The notes under the pieces are model-generated. The model made no database searches, was not told where the DNA came from, and saw only the letters and a list, made by a program, of their open reading frames with translations. From Sciurus carolinensis (Eukaryota > Chordata > Mammalia > Rodentia > Sciuridae): a stretch of 64,000 nucleotides of DNA. The DNA lies in assembly GCF_902686445.1 (NCBI RefSeq), contig NC_062227.1:29814777-29878776 (forward strand). The letters are read 5' to 3'. Positions within the stretch are counted from its first letter, which is position 1. Each line of letters starts with the position of its first letter. Below, one piece after another: positions 11,113 through 23,017 of this stretch. Both the position numbers and the translations under genes were made by a program.

Positions 11113-12199
11113 AAATAATGTTAGAAATGTAAAGAGTGTTATAAATCACAAAGTAAAATAATGTAATGCTAAAAAGCTGAAATAATTGTTTTAAAAATTT
11201 TTGAAGTTGAATATATAAGAAAAGAGAAAAACCACTTTGAGTTTAATAGTATTATTTTCATCACTAACATTAAATTTAGAAAATCTACAAAGTGAGAGGA
11301 AAGAAAGCTGGAAATGGCAAGAACGAAATTGTTTTTCCCATAAATTAATGTTAAAAGTCAATATTTTAATTTTTATAAAACATATAAGAATTAATTTGAA
11401 ATGTAATGAAAAGCACATAAGTTAGGCAGTTAGATAGTTGTATTCATTTTGGAAAATTTTAAGAATTATTAAGAAAAATATTTATATTTGGTGGTAGAAT
11501 TAAAATGATAATATCCTAATCCAACATCAATATATACACAGAATCATGCAGAAGATAAAAATATGCAAAACATAATCTTCACTGAAAAAGAAAAATTAGA
11601 AAGGCATTCAAAGTATATAAAGGAAAATGAAAATACTACAAGACATACTTTCAGAAATCACAATTAGCACAATGCTCTGAAAAAGAATAATACTTTTTTT
11701 GAATTTAGAGTTTTAACTTTAATTCAGAATAATAATTCAATCTGTATAACAAAGTGAAACAAAAGTAGAAAAATAAAGAATAAAAACTGTAATGGCAACA
11801 TTAAGACAAAGCATAAAAAGTTTTTGTAACAATTGCTTATTCAATATATTTGCAACAGTTTCTTGTTTTAGAGCATCTAATTGAAGCAAAAATAAAATAA
11901 CCACACTAACATCACTAATATAAAATATTGGAAGTATAAGTTTAAAACATTTATAAAAATTAATATTTTAACACCCTAGTAATATTTAATGTTAAAAAAA
12001 ACTTTAAACATTTTAAATCAATAAGGATTTTAAGAATTTATTCAAAGACAAAGAGTAACATTAAATAAAAATCAAAGATTAAGGAATTCATGTCTACAAA
12101 TTTTAGAAGGAAATTAGAGAAGATTTTAGGTAAGATCAAAATGGGAAAGATATTTCTTTTTCTAATGTCCCTTTAAAGACCAATCTTAAATGTAGAATA
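11113..12199. other. Unannotated AT-rich sequence
   Basis: Very A-rich. Overlapping open frames on opposite strands at 11191-11425 are chance. No repeat named with confidence. Confidence 0.4.
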
Positions 12200-14124
12200 C
12201 AGAAAAGTGCACAAATCAAAAATACCCAAGTCAATTAATTTTCACCAAGTGAACATATCAATAACTAGAAAATCAGATGATTTTAGAGCATTACCAACAA
12301 TACTCCAGATACTCTCCACATACTCCCTACTTAATTTAAAGATAACTATCTTCACTTCTGCATCCTTTTCAGTGACTATTGTTTGTACAATTAATGAAAA
12401 AACTAAATGTAACAACATTTTCATTGTAGAATATCCCATTATGTGAAAATATTTTAAAAAATCACTTTTCCAATCTGTCATTTCACTTTAGATTTCAGTA
12501 TCTTAAATAATGTTACTCTGAAAAGTTGTAGACACACAGGTGTGTGGATATTCACCTAAAGAATGACTGTCCAGAGCATTCCAAAGTAATTTTACCAATT
12601 TTGATTCTCACCAGTAGTGTATAAGAAATCCAGTCACTGCACATTCATTCTTGTCTACAATGGGATTTGTCAGACTTCTCATTTGCAAAGTTGAATTTGA
12701 GCACATTTTTACTAAATTATTGATCAAATGGAAATCTTTATTTTGTAAAGTGCCCATTGAAGTCCTTTCTGCATTTTCTGTTGGGTGGTCTGCCTTTTTC
12801 ATACTGTTTGAGGGAGTTCATTTTATATCATTTACATAGTTATTGAGTAAGTGCATTGATCATATTTGCTCTGAATGAAGTGATCAAAATTCCTTTTACT
12901 TCCCCTCATGACTAATTCTGTCTCTATCACTACTCTGTAGAGCTAAGTTGTTCATAAATCAAGTGCTTATGTATGTTTGAGTCTATTTCTTGACTTTATG
13001 GTTTGTTTATGGGTCTTTTCTTCTGTACTTGGAGCAGTATCACCTGCCTTTATTACTATAGTTCTACAATATATATATTGATATTTGATGGTGTGAGTCT
13101 GGTTTTATTCTTCAAGGTGATCCACTAGTTTCTTTGCATTTTTCATTTATATTTTTGAATCAGTTTGACATTTTCAACCAAAATATCCTGCTGGTATTTT
13201 AATACTACTTCTATTTAAACTATTGCTTAAATAAAAGAGAATTAATAGGCAGCTTAAGGATATTAGGCATTCCGAATCAGAAACATGGTAGAGTTATCAT
13301 TTAGGTAGGTTTTTATTAGTTTCTCTCAATAATGTTTTATAGTTTGGGGTCTTTTATGTCTTTAACTTGTTTAAGTGCTAGATGTTCAGAATGTGTTAAG
13401 CTATTGTTTTATGTTGTTGTAAACAGAATCATTTCTAAGTGTCACTTTCCTGTTGTGGCTGTTTTATAGTAGTACAGTTAATTTGTGTATGTTGAAGTAT
13501 AGCAATTGTGCTAAGGTTCAAATAGCATATTTCTTTGGAATGGCAATACAAAATCATGTTGTCAGAAAATATTTCTTATCCTTTGCCTCTCCTGTGTAGT
13601 CCATCCCATATTATTCTAGCTAGGATCTCTGATACAATATTAAGTCTAAGTGGAAGTGGCACTATTTCAACATGTCATTGTTAGACATAATATTTGATGG
13701 CTTTTGTTGTTATCCTTTGCCTATTGACGAAATAGTGCTATTTTGTTCCCAGTTAGAATTAATGGAGGTCAAACTTCAATAAATACTTTTCTGTAATAAT
13801 TGATAAGATCAAATGTTTTCTCTCCTTTATCAAATAATGAATTGAGCTCCATTAATTTACAAAGAATTACATTGATTATAACAATTTGTACGTCTTTCTG
13901 TACCCTGCAAGATTTTGTGTATCAATGGCACTATAACTTTACAGAATTTTGACAAACAACCAATTGGTACTGGGGTACAGCTCAGTAGTAGAGCCCCTGC
14001 TTAGAATGTGTAAACCCTGGGTTTGACTCCCAGCACACCAAAAAACAAACGAGCAAGAAACACCAATGAAGCCATCTGTGTCTTTGGAAATGGCTTTAAT
14101 TTTAAATTCAAATTATTTTAATAA
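12200..14124 (-). mobile_element. Ancient L1 (L1M type), segment 1 of a split element
   Basis: The plus strand shows the T-rich antisense of an old L1 ORF2: CATTTACATAGTTATTGAGT, TCTGTACTTGGAGCAGTATC, TATAGTTTGGGGTCTTTTATG, and TTATCAAATAATGAATTGAGC. The same ancient element appears to continue at 17607-18000 and 25308-25920, split by two younger L1 insertions. All frames are closed. Confidence 0.65.
13967..14045 (+). mobile_element. tRNA-derived (ID-type) SINE inside the ancient L1
   Basis: TGGGGTACAGCTCAGTAGTA-type A box, a B-box-like GGGTTTGACTCCC, then CAGCACACC and a short A-rich tail. The flanks AAACAACCAAT (left) and AAACACCAAT (right) look like a decayed target-site duplication. Confidence 0.7.
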
Positions 14125-14136
14125 AGAAATATTTGG
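14125..14136. repeat. Left target-site duplication of the twin-primed L1
   Basis: AGAAATATTTGG, repeated exactly at 17595-17606 on the other side of the L1. Confidence 0.9.
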
Positions 14137-15131
14137 TGCACTATCTTTTTAATATATATTTGTATGCGATTTGCTAAAATTTTGTTGAGAATTTTTGCGT
14201 CGATGTTCATTAAGGATATTGGTCTGAAATTTTCTTTTCTCGATGTGTCTCTGTCTGGTTTAGGTATCAGGGTGATATTGGCTTCATAGAACGAGTTTGG
14301 GAGGGTTCCCTTCTCTTCTATTTCATGGAATACTTTGAGGAGTATTGGAATGAGCTCTTCTTTAAAGGTTTTGTAGAACTCAGCTGAGAACCCATCTGGT
14401 CCTGGACTTTTCTTTGTTGGTAGGCTTTTGATGACCTCTTCTATTTCATTGCTTGAAATTGGTTTATTTAAGTTGTGTATGTCCTCCTCGTTCAGTTTAG
14501 GTAATTCATATGTCTCTAGAAATTTGTTGATGTCTTCAAGGTTTTCTGTTTTGTTGGCGTATAGATTTTCGAAATAGCTTCTAATTATGTTTTGTATTTC
14601 ACTCGTGTCTGTTGTGATGTTTCCTTGTTCATTCCGAATTTTAGTAATTTGAGTTTTCTCCCTCTTTCTCTTTGTTAGTGTGGCTAAGGGTTTATCAATT
14701 TTATTTATTTTTTCAAAGAACCAACTATTTATTTTGTTAATTTTTCCAATTGTTTCTTTTGTTTCCATTTCGTTGATTTCGGCTCTGATTTTAACTATTT
14801 CCTGTCTTCTACTACTTTTGGTATTGGTCTGCTCTTCTTTTTCTAGCGCTTCAGCTGTAGTGTTAGGTCGTTTATTTGTTGATTTCTACTTCTTTTTTTG
14901 AATGCACCCCATGAAATAAATCTTCCTCTAAGTACTGCTTTCATAGTGTCCCAGATATTTTGATATGATGTGTCTTTGTTCTCGTTTACTTCTAAGAATT
15001 TCTTTATTTCCCTCCTGATGTCTTCTGTTATCCATTCATCATATAATAGTGTATTATTTAATTTCCAGGTATTGGAGAAGTTTCTGTTTTTTATTCTGTC
15101 ATTTATTTCTAATTTCAATCCATTATGATCT
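14137..15131 (-). pseudogene. L1 ORF2p remnant, inverted part (linker and start of RT)
   Basis: Read on the minus strand this carries the region after the endonuclease (DRIKNRNFSNTWKLNNTLL), then a coiled linker ([18 protein letters not shown]) and the N-terminal part of the reverse transcriptase, including the conserved [13 protein letters not shown] and [13 protein letters not shown] blocks. The frame is broken once, near 14843, between two long open stretches (14118-14768 and 14843-15118). The endonuclease domain is absent because the insertion is truncated. Confidence 0.93.
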
Positions 15132-17301
15132 GATATATATATTAAAAAGATAGTGCACCACGATCAAGTGGGTTTTATCCCAGGGATGCAAGGTTGGTTC
15201 AACATTCGGAAATCAATAAATGTCATTCACCATATCAACAGACTTAAAGTTAAGAATCACATGATTATTTCAATAGATGCAGAAAAAGCATTCGATAAAA
15301 TACAGCATTCCTTCATGCTCAAAACACTAGAAAAAATTGGGGTAGTGGGAACATTCCTTAACATTATAAAGGCAATCTACGCTAAGCCCATGGCTAATAT
15401 CATTCTAAATGGTGAAAAACTGAAAGCGTGCCCCCTAAAAACTGGAACAAGGCAGGGATGCCCTCTTTCACCGCTTCTATTCAACATCGTTCTTGAGACT
15501 CTAGCCAGAGCAATCAGACAAACCAAAGAAATTAAAGGGATATGAATAGGAAAAGAAGAACTCAAACTATCCCTGTTCGCTGATGACATGATTATATATT
15601 TAGAGGAACCTGGAAATTCCACCAGAAAACTTTTAGAACTCATAAGTGAATTCAGTAAAGTAGCAGGTTACAAGATCAATGCTCATAAATCCAATGCATT
15701 TTATACATAAGTGATGAATCTTCAGAAAGAGAAATTAGGAAAACTACCCCATTCACAATAGCCTCAAAAAAAATAAAATACTTGGGAATCAATCTCACAA
15801 AAGAGGTGAAAGACTTCTACAATGAGAACTACAGAATACTAAAGAAAGAAATTCAAGAAAACCTTAGAAAATGGAAAGATCTCCCATGTTCCTGGATAGG
15901 CAGAATTAATATTGTCAAAATGGCTATACTACCTAAAGAGCTATACAGATTCAATGCAATTCCAATTAAAATCCCAATGATGTACCTTGCAGAAATAGAG
16001 CAAGCAATTATGAAATTCATCTCGAACAATAAAAAACCTAGAATAGCTAAAGCAATCCTCAGTAGCAAGAGCGAAGCAGGGGGTATTGCAATACCAGATC
16101 TTCAACTCTACTACAAAGCAATAGTAACAAAAACGGCATGGTATTGGTACCAAAATAGACAGGTAGATCAATGGTACAGAATAGAGGACATGGACACAAA
16201 CCCAAATAAACACAATTTTCTCATACTAGACAAAGGTTCCAAAAATATGCAATGGAGGAAAGATAGCCTTTTCAACAAATGGTGCTGGGAAAACTGGAAA
16301 ATCATATGCAACAGAATGAAATTAAACCCCTATCTCTCACCCTACACAAAACTCAACTCAAAATGAATCAAGGACCTCGGAATCAGACCAGAGACCCTGC
16401 ATCTTATAGAAGAAAAAGTAGGTCCAAATCTTCAACTTGTTGGCTTAGGATCAGACTTCCTTAACAGGACTCCCATAGCACAAGAAATAAAAGCAAGAAT
16501 CAACAACTGGGATAGATTCAAACTAAAAAGCTTTCTCTCAGCAAAGGAAACTATCAGAAATGTGAAGAGAGAGCCTACGGAGTGGGAGAATATCTTTGCC
16601 AACCATACCTCAGATAGAGCGCTAATTTCCAGAATCTATAAAGAACTCAAAAAACTCTACACGAAGAATACAAATAATCCAATCAACAATGGTCTAAGGA
16701 AATGAACAGACACTTCACAGAAGAAGATGTACAAGTAATCAACAAATATATGAAGAAATGTTCAACATCCCTAGTAATAAGGCAAATGCAAATCAAAACT
16801 ACCCTAAGATTTCATCTCACCCGAATTAGAATGGCGATTATCAAGAATACAAGCAACAATAGGTGTTGGCGAGGATGTGGTGAAAAAGGAACACTCATAC
16901 ATTGCTGGTGGGGTTGCAAATTAGTGCAGCCACTCTGGAAAGCAGTGTGGAGATTCCTCAGAAAGCTTGGAATGGAAACACCATTTGACCCAGCTATCCC
17001 ACTCCTTGGCCTATACCCAAAGGACTTAAAATCAGCATACTACAGAGATACAGCCACATCAATGTTCATTGCTGCTCAATTCACCATAGCCAGATTGTGG
17101 AACCAACCTAGATGCCCTTCAGTTGATGAATGGATAAAGAAACTGTGGCATATATATACAATGGAATATTACTCCGCAATGAAGAATGATAAAATTATGG
17201 CATTTGTAGGCAAATGGACAAAATTGGAGAATATCATGCTAAGTGAGATAAGCCAATCTCAAAAAACTAAAGGACGAATGATCTCGCTGATAAGCAGATG
17301 A
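15132..17301 (+). pseudogene. L1 ORF2p remnant, direct part (RT core to C-terminus)
   Basis: From [15 protein letters not shown] the frame contains [12 protein letters not shown] and [17 protein letters not shown], then the FADD catalytic motif at 15576-15587. A stop at 15543-15545 (TGA) stands where the related minus-strand copy has CGA, so it is probably a methyl-CpG decay event. A one-base loss near 15700 (ATTTTATAC versus ATTTCTATAC) shifts the frame. Two long frames follow: 15782-16366 (thumb and linker) and 16702-17301, which holds the Cys-rich C-terminal motif [21 protein letters not shown] and ends normally after SLISR. No functional protein is possible. Confidence 0.93.
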
Positions 17302-17594
17302 GGACATATAATGGGGGGTGGGAGGGGTTAGCATTAGGTTAAGGGTTCGGTTTAGGGTTAGGGATAAGGAGAGCGGTAAGAATGAAGGAAAGAAGGACTG
17401 TATAGAGGGAAAAGAGGGGTGGGAGGGGTGGGGGGAAGGGAAAAAAATAAACATCATTGCCCTATGTAAACGTATGATTACACAAATGGTATGCCTTGAC
17501 TCTATGTACAAATAGAGAAACAACATGTATCCCATTTGTATACAATTAAAAAAAAATAAATAAATATAAAAAAAAAATAAAACCCCCAAAAAAG
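17302..17594 (+). repeat. L1 3' UTR with G-rich, telomere-like tract and A-tail
   Basis: After the ORF2 stop comes GGGGGGTGGGAGGGGTTAGC, then telomere-like units at about 17326-17367 (TTAGGTTAAGGG, TTTAGGGTTAGGGATAAGG). A second G-rich block follows at 17405-17450 and a conserved end (CATGTATCCCATTTGTATAC). The tail is interrupted poly(A). The first G-rich block could form G-quadruplexes. Confidence 0.85.
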
Positions 17595-17606
17595 AGAAAT
17601 ATTTGG
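17595..17606. repeat. Right target-site duplication of the twin-primed L1
   Basis: AGAAATATTTGG, identical to 14125-14136. Confidence 0.9.
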
Positions 17607-18000
17607 AATATTTATAGTTCTCTTTCTATGATGGTTGTGGTAAGTTATTTTTCTCCTAGAAGGTTGTCAATTTTTATTGATACTGTCAAATATTTTGGCC
17701 TAAGTTAACAACACTGTTAATATTTGTAAGGTCTCCAGTTATGTAATTTTTTTCAATTCTAAAATTGATTCTTTGTAATTTCTCTCTTCTTTTTCCTATC
17801 AAATGTTGAAGAGATTGATCAATTAAAAGAAAATTACCTGTACTTATTTTCTCTATTATACCTTTTTATATCTTTCATTTCTGCTTCTGGATTAATTTTC
17901 TTATTTTTCTAACTTCTGAAACTGGAAACCTAGGGATTGATGTTTGTTCTTTTTTCTTTTAAAGTTTATAAATTTATTTTGGAACATACACATATATTCT
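17607..18000 (-). mobile_element. Ancient L1 (L1M type), segment 2
   Basis: Continues the antisense ORF2 sequence interrupted at 14124 (GGTTGTCAATTTTTATTGA, CTGCTTCTGGATTAATTTTC). It ends at CACATATATTCT (17989-18000), the left target-site duplication of the next L1. Confidence 0.65.
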
Positions 18001-18874
18001 TTTTTTAATTTATTTTTATTGTAAACAAATGGGATACATGTTGTTTCTGTTTGTACATGGAGTAAAAGCATACCATTTGCATATTCATACATTTACATAG
18101 AGTAATGATGTTTGATTCATTCCATTATTTTTTTCTCCCCCCCAGCCCACCCACCTCTCTTTTCCCTCTATACAGTCCCTCCTTCCTCCATTCTTGCCCC
18201 CCTCCCACCCCCCATTACGGATCATCATCTGCTTATCAGTGAGATCATTCACTTTCTGGATTTTTGAGATTGGCTTATCTCACTTAACATGATATTCTCC
18301 AATTTCATCCATTTGCCTGCAAATGCCACAATTTTATTATTCTTTATAGTCGAGTAATATTCCATTGAATATATATACCACAGTTTCTTTATCCAATCAT
18401 CAATTGAAGGGCATCTAGGTTGGTTCCATAGTCTAGCTATTGTGAATTGAGCAGCTATGAACATTGATGTGGCTGTATCTCTGTAGTATGCTGATTTTAA
18501 GTCCTTTGACCGAGGAGTGGGATAGCTGGGTCAAATGGTAGGTTCATTCCGAGTTTTCTAAGGAATCTCCACACTGCTTTCCAGAGTGGCTGCACTAATT
18601 TGCAACCCCACCAGCAATGTATGAGTGTACCTGTTTCCCCACATCCTCGACAACACCTATTGTTGCTTGTGTTCTTGATAATGGCCATTCTAATTGGGGT
18701 GAGATGGAATCTTAGGGTAGTTTTGATTTGCATTTCTCTTATTACTAAAGATGGTGAACATTTTTTCATATGTTTGTTGATTGCTTGTAGATCTTCTTCT
18801 GTGAAGTGTCTTTTCATATCCTTAACCCATTTGTTGATTAGATTATTTGTATTCTTTGTGTTGAGTGTTTTGAG
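18001..18874 (-). mobile_element. Extra L1 3' fragment (probable 3' transduction)
   Basis: Holds the C-terminal ORF2 region (18249-18901 frames with [17 protein letters not shown] and MFIAAQFTIARLWNQP), a G/C-rich 3' UTR without telomere-like units, and a T-rich end (A-tail) at 18001. It differs at many sites from the neighbouring full-length copy, so it is not a simple tandem duplication. Sequence beyond its 5' edge (CTTTATAGATTCTGG in related copies) is not found at 25294, which argues against the full-length L1 having jumped into it here. Confidence 0.8.
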
Positions 18875-19157
18875 TTTTTTTTTTATTATTATTGTAAACA
18901 AATGGGATGCATGTTGTTTCTCTGTTTGTACATGGAGTCAAGGCATACCATTTGTGTAATCATAAATTTACATAGGGCAATGTTGTTTCATTCATTCTGT
19001 TATTTTTTTCCCTTCCCCCAACCCCTCCCACCCCTCCCACCCGTCTTTTCCCTCTATACAGTCCTTGCTTCCTCCATTCTTACCACCCTCCTTATCCCAA
19101 ACCCTAAACCTAACCCTAACCCTAACACTAACCCCTCCCACCCTCCATTATATGTCC
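18875..19157 (-). repeat. 3' UTR and A-tail of the full-length L1, telomere-like units
   Basis: The plus strand shows T10 then ATTATTATTG (18875-18894), the conserved end, G-rich tracts as C runs at 19015-19035, and CCCTAAACCTAACCCTAACC-type repeats at about 19098-19135. These match the telomere-like tract of the plus-strand L1 at 17326-17367. Confidence 0.85.
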
Positions 19158-22100
19158 TCATCTGCTTATCAGCAAGATCATTCGTCCTTTAGTTTTTTGA
19201 GATTAGCTCATCTCACTTAACATGATATTCTCCAATTTCATCCATTTGCCTGCAAATGCCATAATTTTATCATTCTTCATGGCAGAGTAATATTCCATTG
19301 TATATATATGCCACAGTTTCTTTATCCATTCATCAACTGAAGGGCATCTAGGTTGGTTCCACAATCTGGCTATGGTGAATTGAGCAGCTATGAACATTGA
19401 TGTGGCTGTATCACTGTAGTACGCTGATTTTAAGTCCTTTCGGTATAGGCCAGGAGTGGGATAGCTGGGTAAAATGGTGGGTCCATTCCAAGCTTTCCGA
19501 GGAATCTCCATACTGCTTTCCAGAGTGGCTGCACTAATTTGCAACCCGACCAGCAATGTATGAGTGTACCTTTTTCCCCACATCCTCGACAACACCTATT
19601 GTTGCTTGTGTTCTTGATAATCGCCATTCTAATTGGGGTGAGATGGAATCTTAGGGTGGTTTTGATTTGCATTTCTCTTATTACTAGAGATGTTGAACAT
19701 TTTTCCATATGTTTGTTGATTGCTTGTAGATCTTCTTCTGTGAAGTGTCTATTCATTTCCTTAGCCCATTTGTTGATTGGATTATTTGCATTCTTGGTGT
19801 AGAGTTTTTTGAGTTCTTTATAGATTCTGGAGATTAGTGCTCTATCTGAAGTATGAATGGCAAAGATATTCTCCCACTCTGTAGGCTCTCTCTTCACGTT
19901 ACTGATAGTTTCCTTTGCTGAGAAAAAACTTTTTAGTTTGAATCTATCCCAGTTGTTGATTCTTGCTTTTATTTCTTGTGTTATGGGAGTCCTGTTAAGG
20001 AAATCTGATCCTGAGCCAACAAGGTGAAGATTTGGACCTACTTTTTCTTCTATAAGATGCAGGGTCTCTGGTCTGATTCCGAGGTCCTTGATTCATTTTG
20101 AGTTGAGTTTTGTGTAGGGTGAGAGATAGGGGTTTAATTTCATTTTGTTGCATATGGTTTTCCAGTTTTCCCAGCACCATTTGTTGAAGAGGCTATCTTT
20201 TGTCCATCGCATATTTTTGGGCCCCTTTGTCTAGTATGAGAAAATTGTATTTATTTGGTTTTGTGTCCATGTCCTCTATTCTGTACCATTGATCTACCTG
20301 TCTATTTTGGTACCAATACCGTGCTGTTTTTGTTACTATTGCTTTGTAGTAGAGTTGAAGATCTGGTATTGCGATACCCCCTGCTTCGCTCTTTCTACTG
20401 AGGATTGCTTTAGTTATTCTGGATTTTTTATTCTTCCAGATGAATTTCACAATTGCTTGCTCTATTTCTGTAAGGTACATCACTGGGATTTTAATTGGAA
20501 TTGCATTGAATCTGTATAGCACTTTAGGTAGAATGGCCATTTTGACAATATTAATTCTGCCTATCCAAGTACCTAGGAGATCTTTCCATCTTCTAAGGTT
20601 TCTTTAATTCCTTTCTTTAGTGTTCTGTAGTTCTCATTGTAGAGGTCTTTCACCTCTTTTGTGAAATTGATTCCCAAGTATTTTATTTTTTTTGAGGCTA
20701 TTGTGAATGGGGTAGTTTTCCTAATTTCTCTTTCTGAAGATTCATCGCTTATGTATAGAAATGCCTTAGATTTATGAGCATTGATCTTGTAACCTGCTAC
20801 TTTACTGAATTCACTTATGAGTTCTAAAAGTTTTCTGGTAGAATTCCCTGTTCCTCTAAATATATAATCATGTCATCAGCAAATAGGGATAGTTTGAGTT
20901 CTTCTTTTCCTATTCGTATCCCTTTAATTTCTTTGGTCTGTCTAATTGCTCTGGCTAGAGTTTCAAGGACGATATTGAATAGAAGTGGTTAAAGAGGGCA
21001 TCCCTGCCTTGTTCCATTTTCTAGGGGGAATGCTTTCAGTTTTTCACCATTTAGTATGATATTGTCCATGAGCTTAGCGTAGATGGCCTTTATAATGTTA
21101 AGGAATGTTCCCACTATCTCAATTTTTTCTAGTGTTTTGACCATGAAGGGTGCTATATTTTATCGAATGCTTTTTCTGCATCTATTGAAATAATCATGTG
21201 ATTCTTAAATTTAAGTCTGTTGATATGGTGAATGACATTTATTGATTTCCTGATGTTGAACCAACCTTGCACCCTGGGATAAAACCCACTTCATCGTGGT
21301 GCACTATCTTTTTAATGTATTTTTGTATGCGATTTGCTAAAATTTTGTTGAGAACTTTTGCATCGATGTTCATTAAGGATATTGGTCTGAAATTTTCTTT
21401 TCTCGATGTGTCTCTGTCTGGTTTAGGTATCAAGGTGATGTTGGCTTCATAGAATGAGTTTGGGAGGGTTCCCTCCTCTTCTATTTCATGGAATACTTTG
21501 AGGAGTATTGGAATGAGCTCTTCTTTAAAGGTTTTGTAGAACTCGGCTGAGAACCCATCTGGTCCTGGACTTTTCTTTGTTGGTAGGCTTTTGATGACCT
21601 CTTCTATTTCATGCTTGAAATTGATTTATTTAAGTTGTGTATGTCCTCCCCGTTCAGTTTAGGTAATTCATATGTCTCTAGAAACTTGTTGATGTCTTCG
21701 AGGTTTTCTGTTTTGTTGGAGTATAGATTTTCAAAATAGCTTCTAATGATGTTTTGTATTTCAGTCGTGTCTGTTGTGATATTTCCTTGTTCATTCCGAA
21801 TTTTAGTAATTTGAGTTTTCTCCCTCTTTCTCTTTGTTAGTGTGGCTAAGGGTTTATCAATTTTATTTATTTTTTCAAAGAACCAACTATTTATTTTGTT
21901 AATTTTTCCGATTGTTTCTTTTGTTTCAATTTCATTGATTTTGGCTCTTATTTTAACTATTTCCTGTCTTCTACTACTTTTGGTTTTGGTCTACTCTTCT
22001 TTTTCTAGGGTTTTGAGCTGTAGTGTTAAGTCATTTATTTGTTGATTTCTACTTCTTTTGTTGAATGCACCCCATGAAATAAATCTTCCTCTAAGTACTG

Positions 22101-22970
22101 CTTTCATACTGTCGCAGATATTTGTGTCTTTGTTCTCGTTTACTTCTAAGAATTTTTTTATTTCCCTCCTGATGTTATCCATTCATCATGTAATAGTGTA
22201 TTATTTAATCTCCAGGTATTGGAGAAGTTTCTGTTTTTTATTCTGTCATTTATTTCTAATTTCAATCCATTATGGTCTGATAGAGTACAAGGTAGTATCT
22301 CTATCTTCTTGTATTTGCCAGCAGTAGCTTTGTGGCATAAAATATGGTCTATTTTAGAGAAGGATCCATGTGCTGCTGGGAAGAAAATGTATTAGTTCTT
22401 TGTTGGATTGTATATTCTATATATGTTGGTTAAGTCTAAATTGTTGATTGTGTTATTGAGATCTATAGTTTCTTTATTCAATTTTTGTTTGGAAGATCTA
22501 TCCAGTGGTAAGAGAGGTGTGTTAAAATCGCCTAGTATGATTGTGTTGTGGTCTATTTGATTTCTGGAATTGAGAAGGATTTGTTTGACGTAGGTTGATG
22601 TGCCAATGTTCGGGGCATAGATATTTATGATTGTTATGTCTTGTTGATTTATGCTTCCCTTAAGCAGCATGTAATGTCCTTCTTTATCCCTTCTGACTAG
22701 TTTTGACTTGAAGTCCACATTATCTGAAATGAGGATGGATACTCCAGCTTTTTTGCTGTGTCCGTGTGCATAGTATGTTTTTTACCATCCTTTCACCTTT
22801 AGTCTATGGGTGTCTCTTTCTATGAGATGAGTCTCTTGCAGGCAGCATATTGTTGGATTTTTCTTTTTAATCCAATCTGCCAGTCTATGTCTTTTGATTG
22901 ATGAGTTTAGGCCAATAACATTCAGGGTTATTATTGTGATATGATTTGTCTTCCCAGTCATTTGACTCAT
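19158..22970 (-). pseudogene. L1 ORF2p remnant (endonuclease and reverse transcriptase), disrupted
   Basis: ORF2 starts at ATG 22970 (MSQMTGKTNHITIITLNV). The endonuclease has the QETHL catalytic-Glu motif at about 22826-22840 and ILGDFNTPL near 22530, the linker lies around 22000-22180, and the RT FADD motif is at 20872-20883. The Cys-rich C-terminal motif is near 19580. An in-frame TAA follows KVKGW at about 22780, and further stops and frameshifts split the rest into at least eight pieces (for example 22392-22718, 21239-21433, 20193-20540, 19430-19897). The full product would be about 1,270 residues. The element is dead unless helped in trans. Confidence 0.93.
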
Positions 22971-23017
22971 TTTTGTTTTTTGACATGATTTGCTTTCTCC
23001 TTTATTTGGCTATTCCT

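Larger units (their letters stand above)
14137..17594 (+). mobile_element. Squirrel L1, 5'-truncated with 5' inversion (twin priming)
   Basis: The element has two parts. Bases 14137-15131 are ORF2 in minus orientation; 15132-17301 are ORF2 in plus orientation, followed by a 3' UTR and an A-rich tail ending near 17594. Both parts meet at the same ORF2 site: the inverted part ends at residues IKKIVH and the direct part restarts at [12 protein letters not shown]. About 23 bp are present at both ends of the inversion. Exact 12-bp target-site duplications flank the whole element. This is the classic product of twin-primed reverse transcription. The copy is fairly young: long frames survive between a few stops and frameshifts. 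Confidence 0.95.

Noticed and set aside
14118..17301. Functional reverse transcriptase gene
   Set aside because: Long frames exist, but the coding region is inverted, truncated and interrupted by stops and a frameshift.
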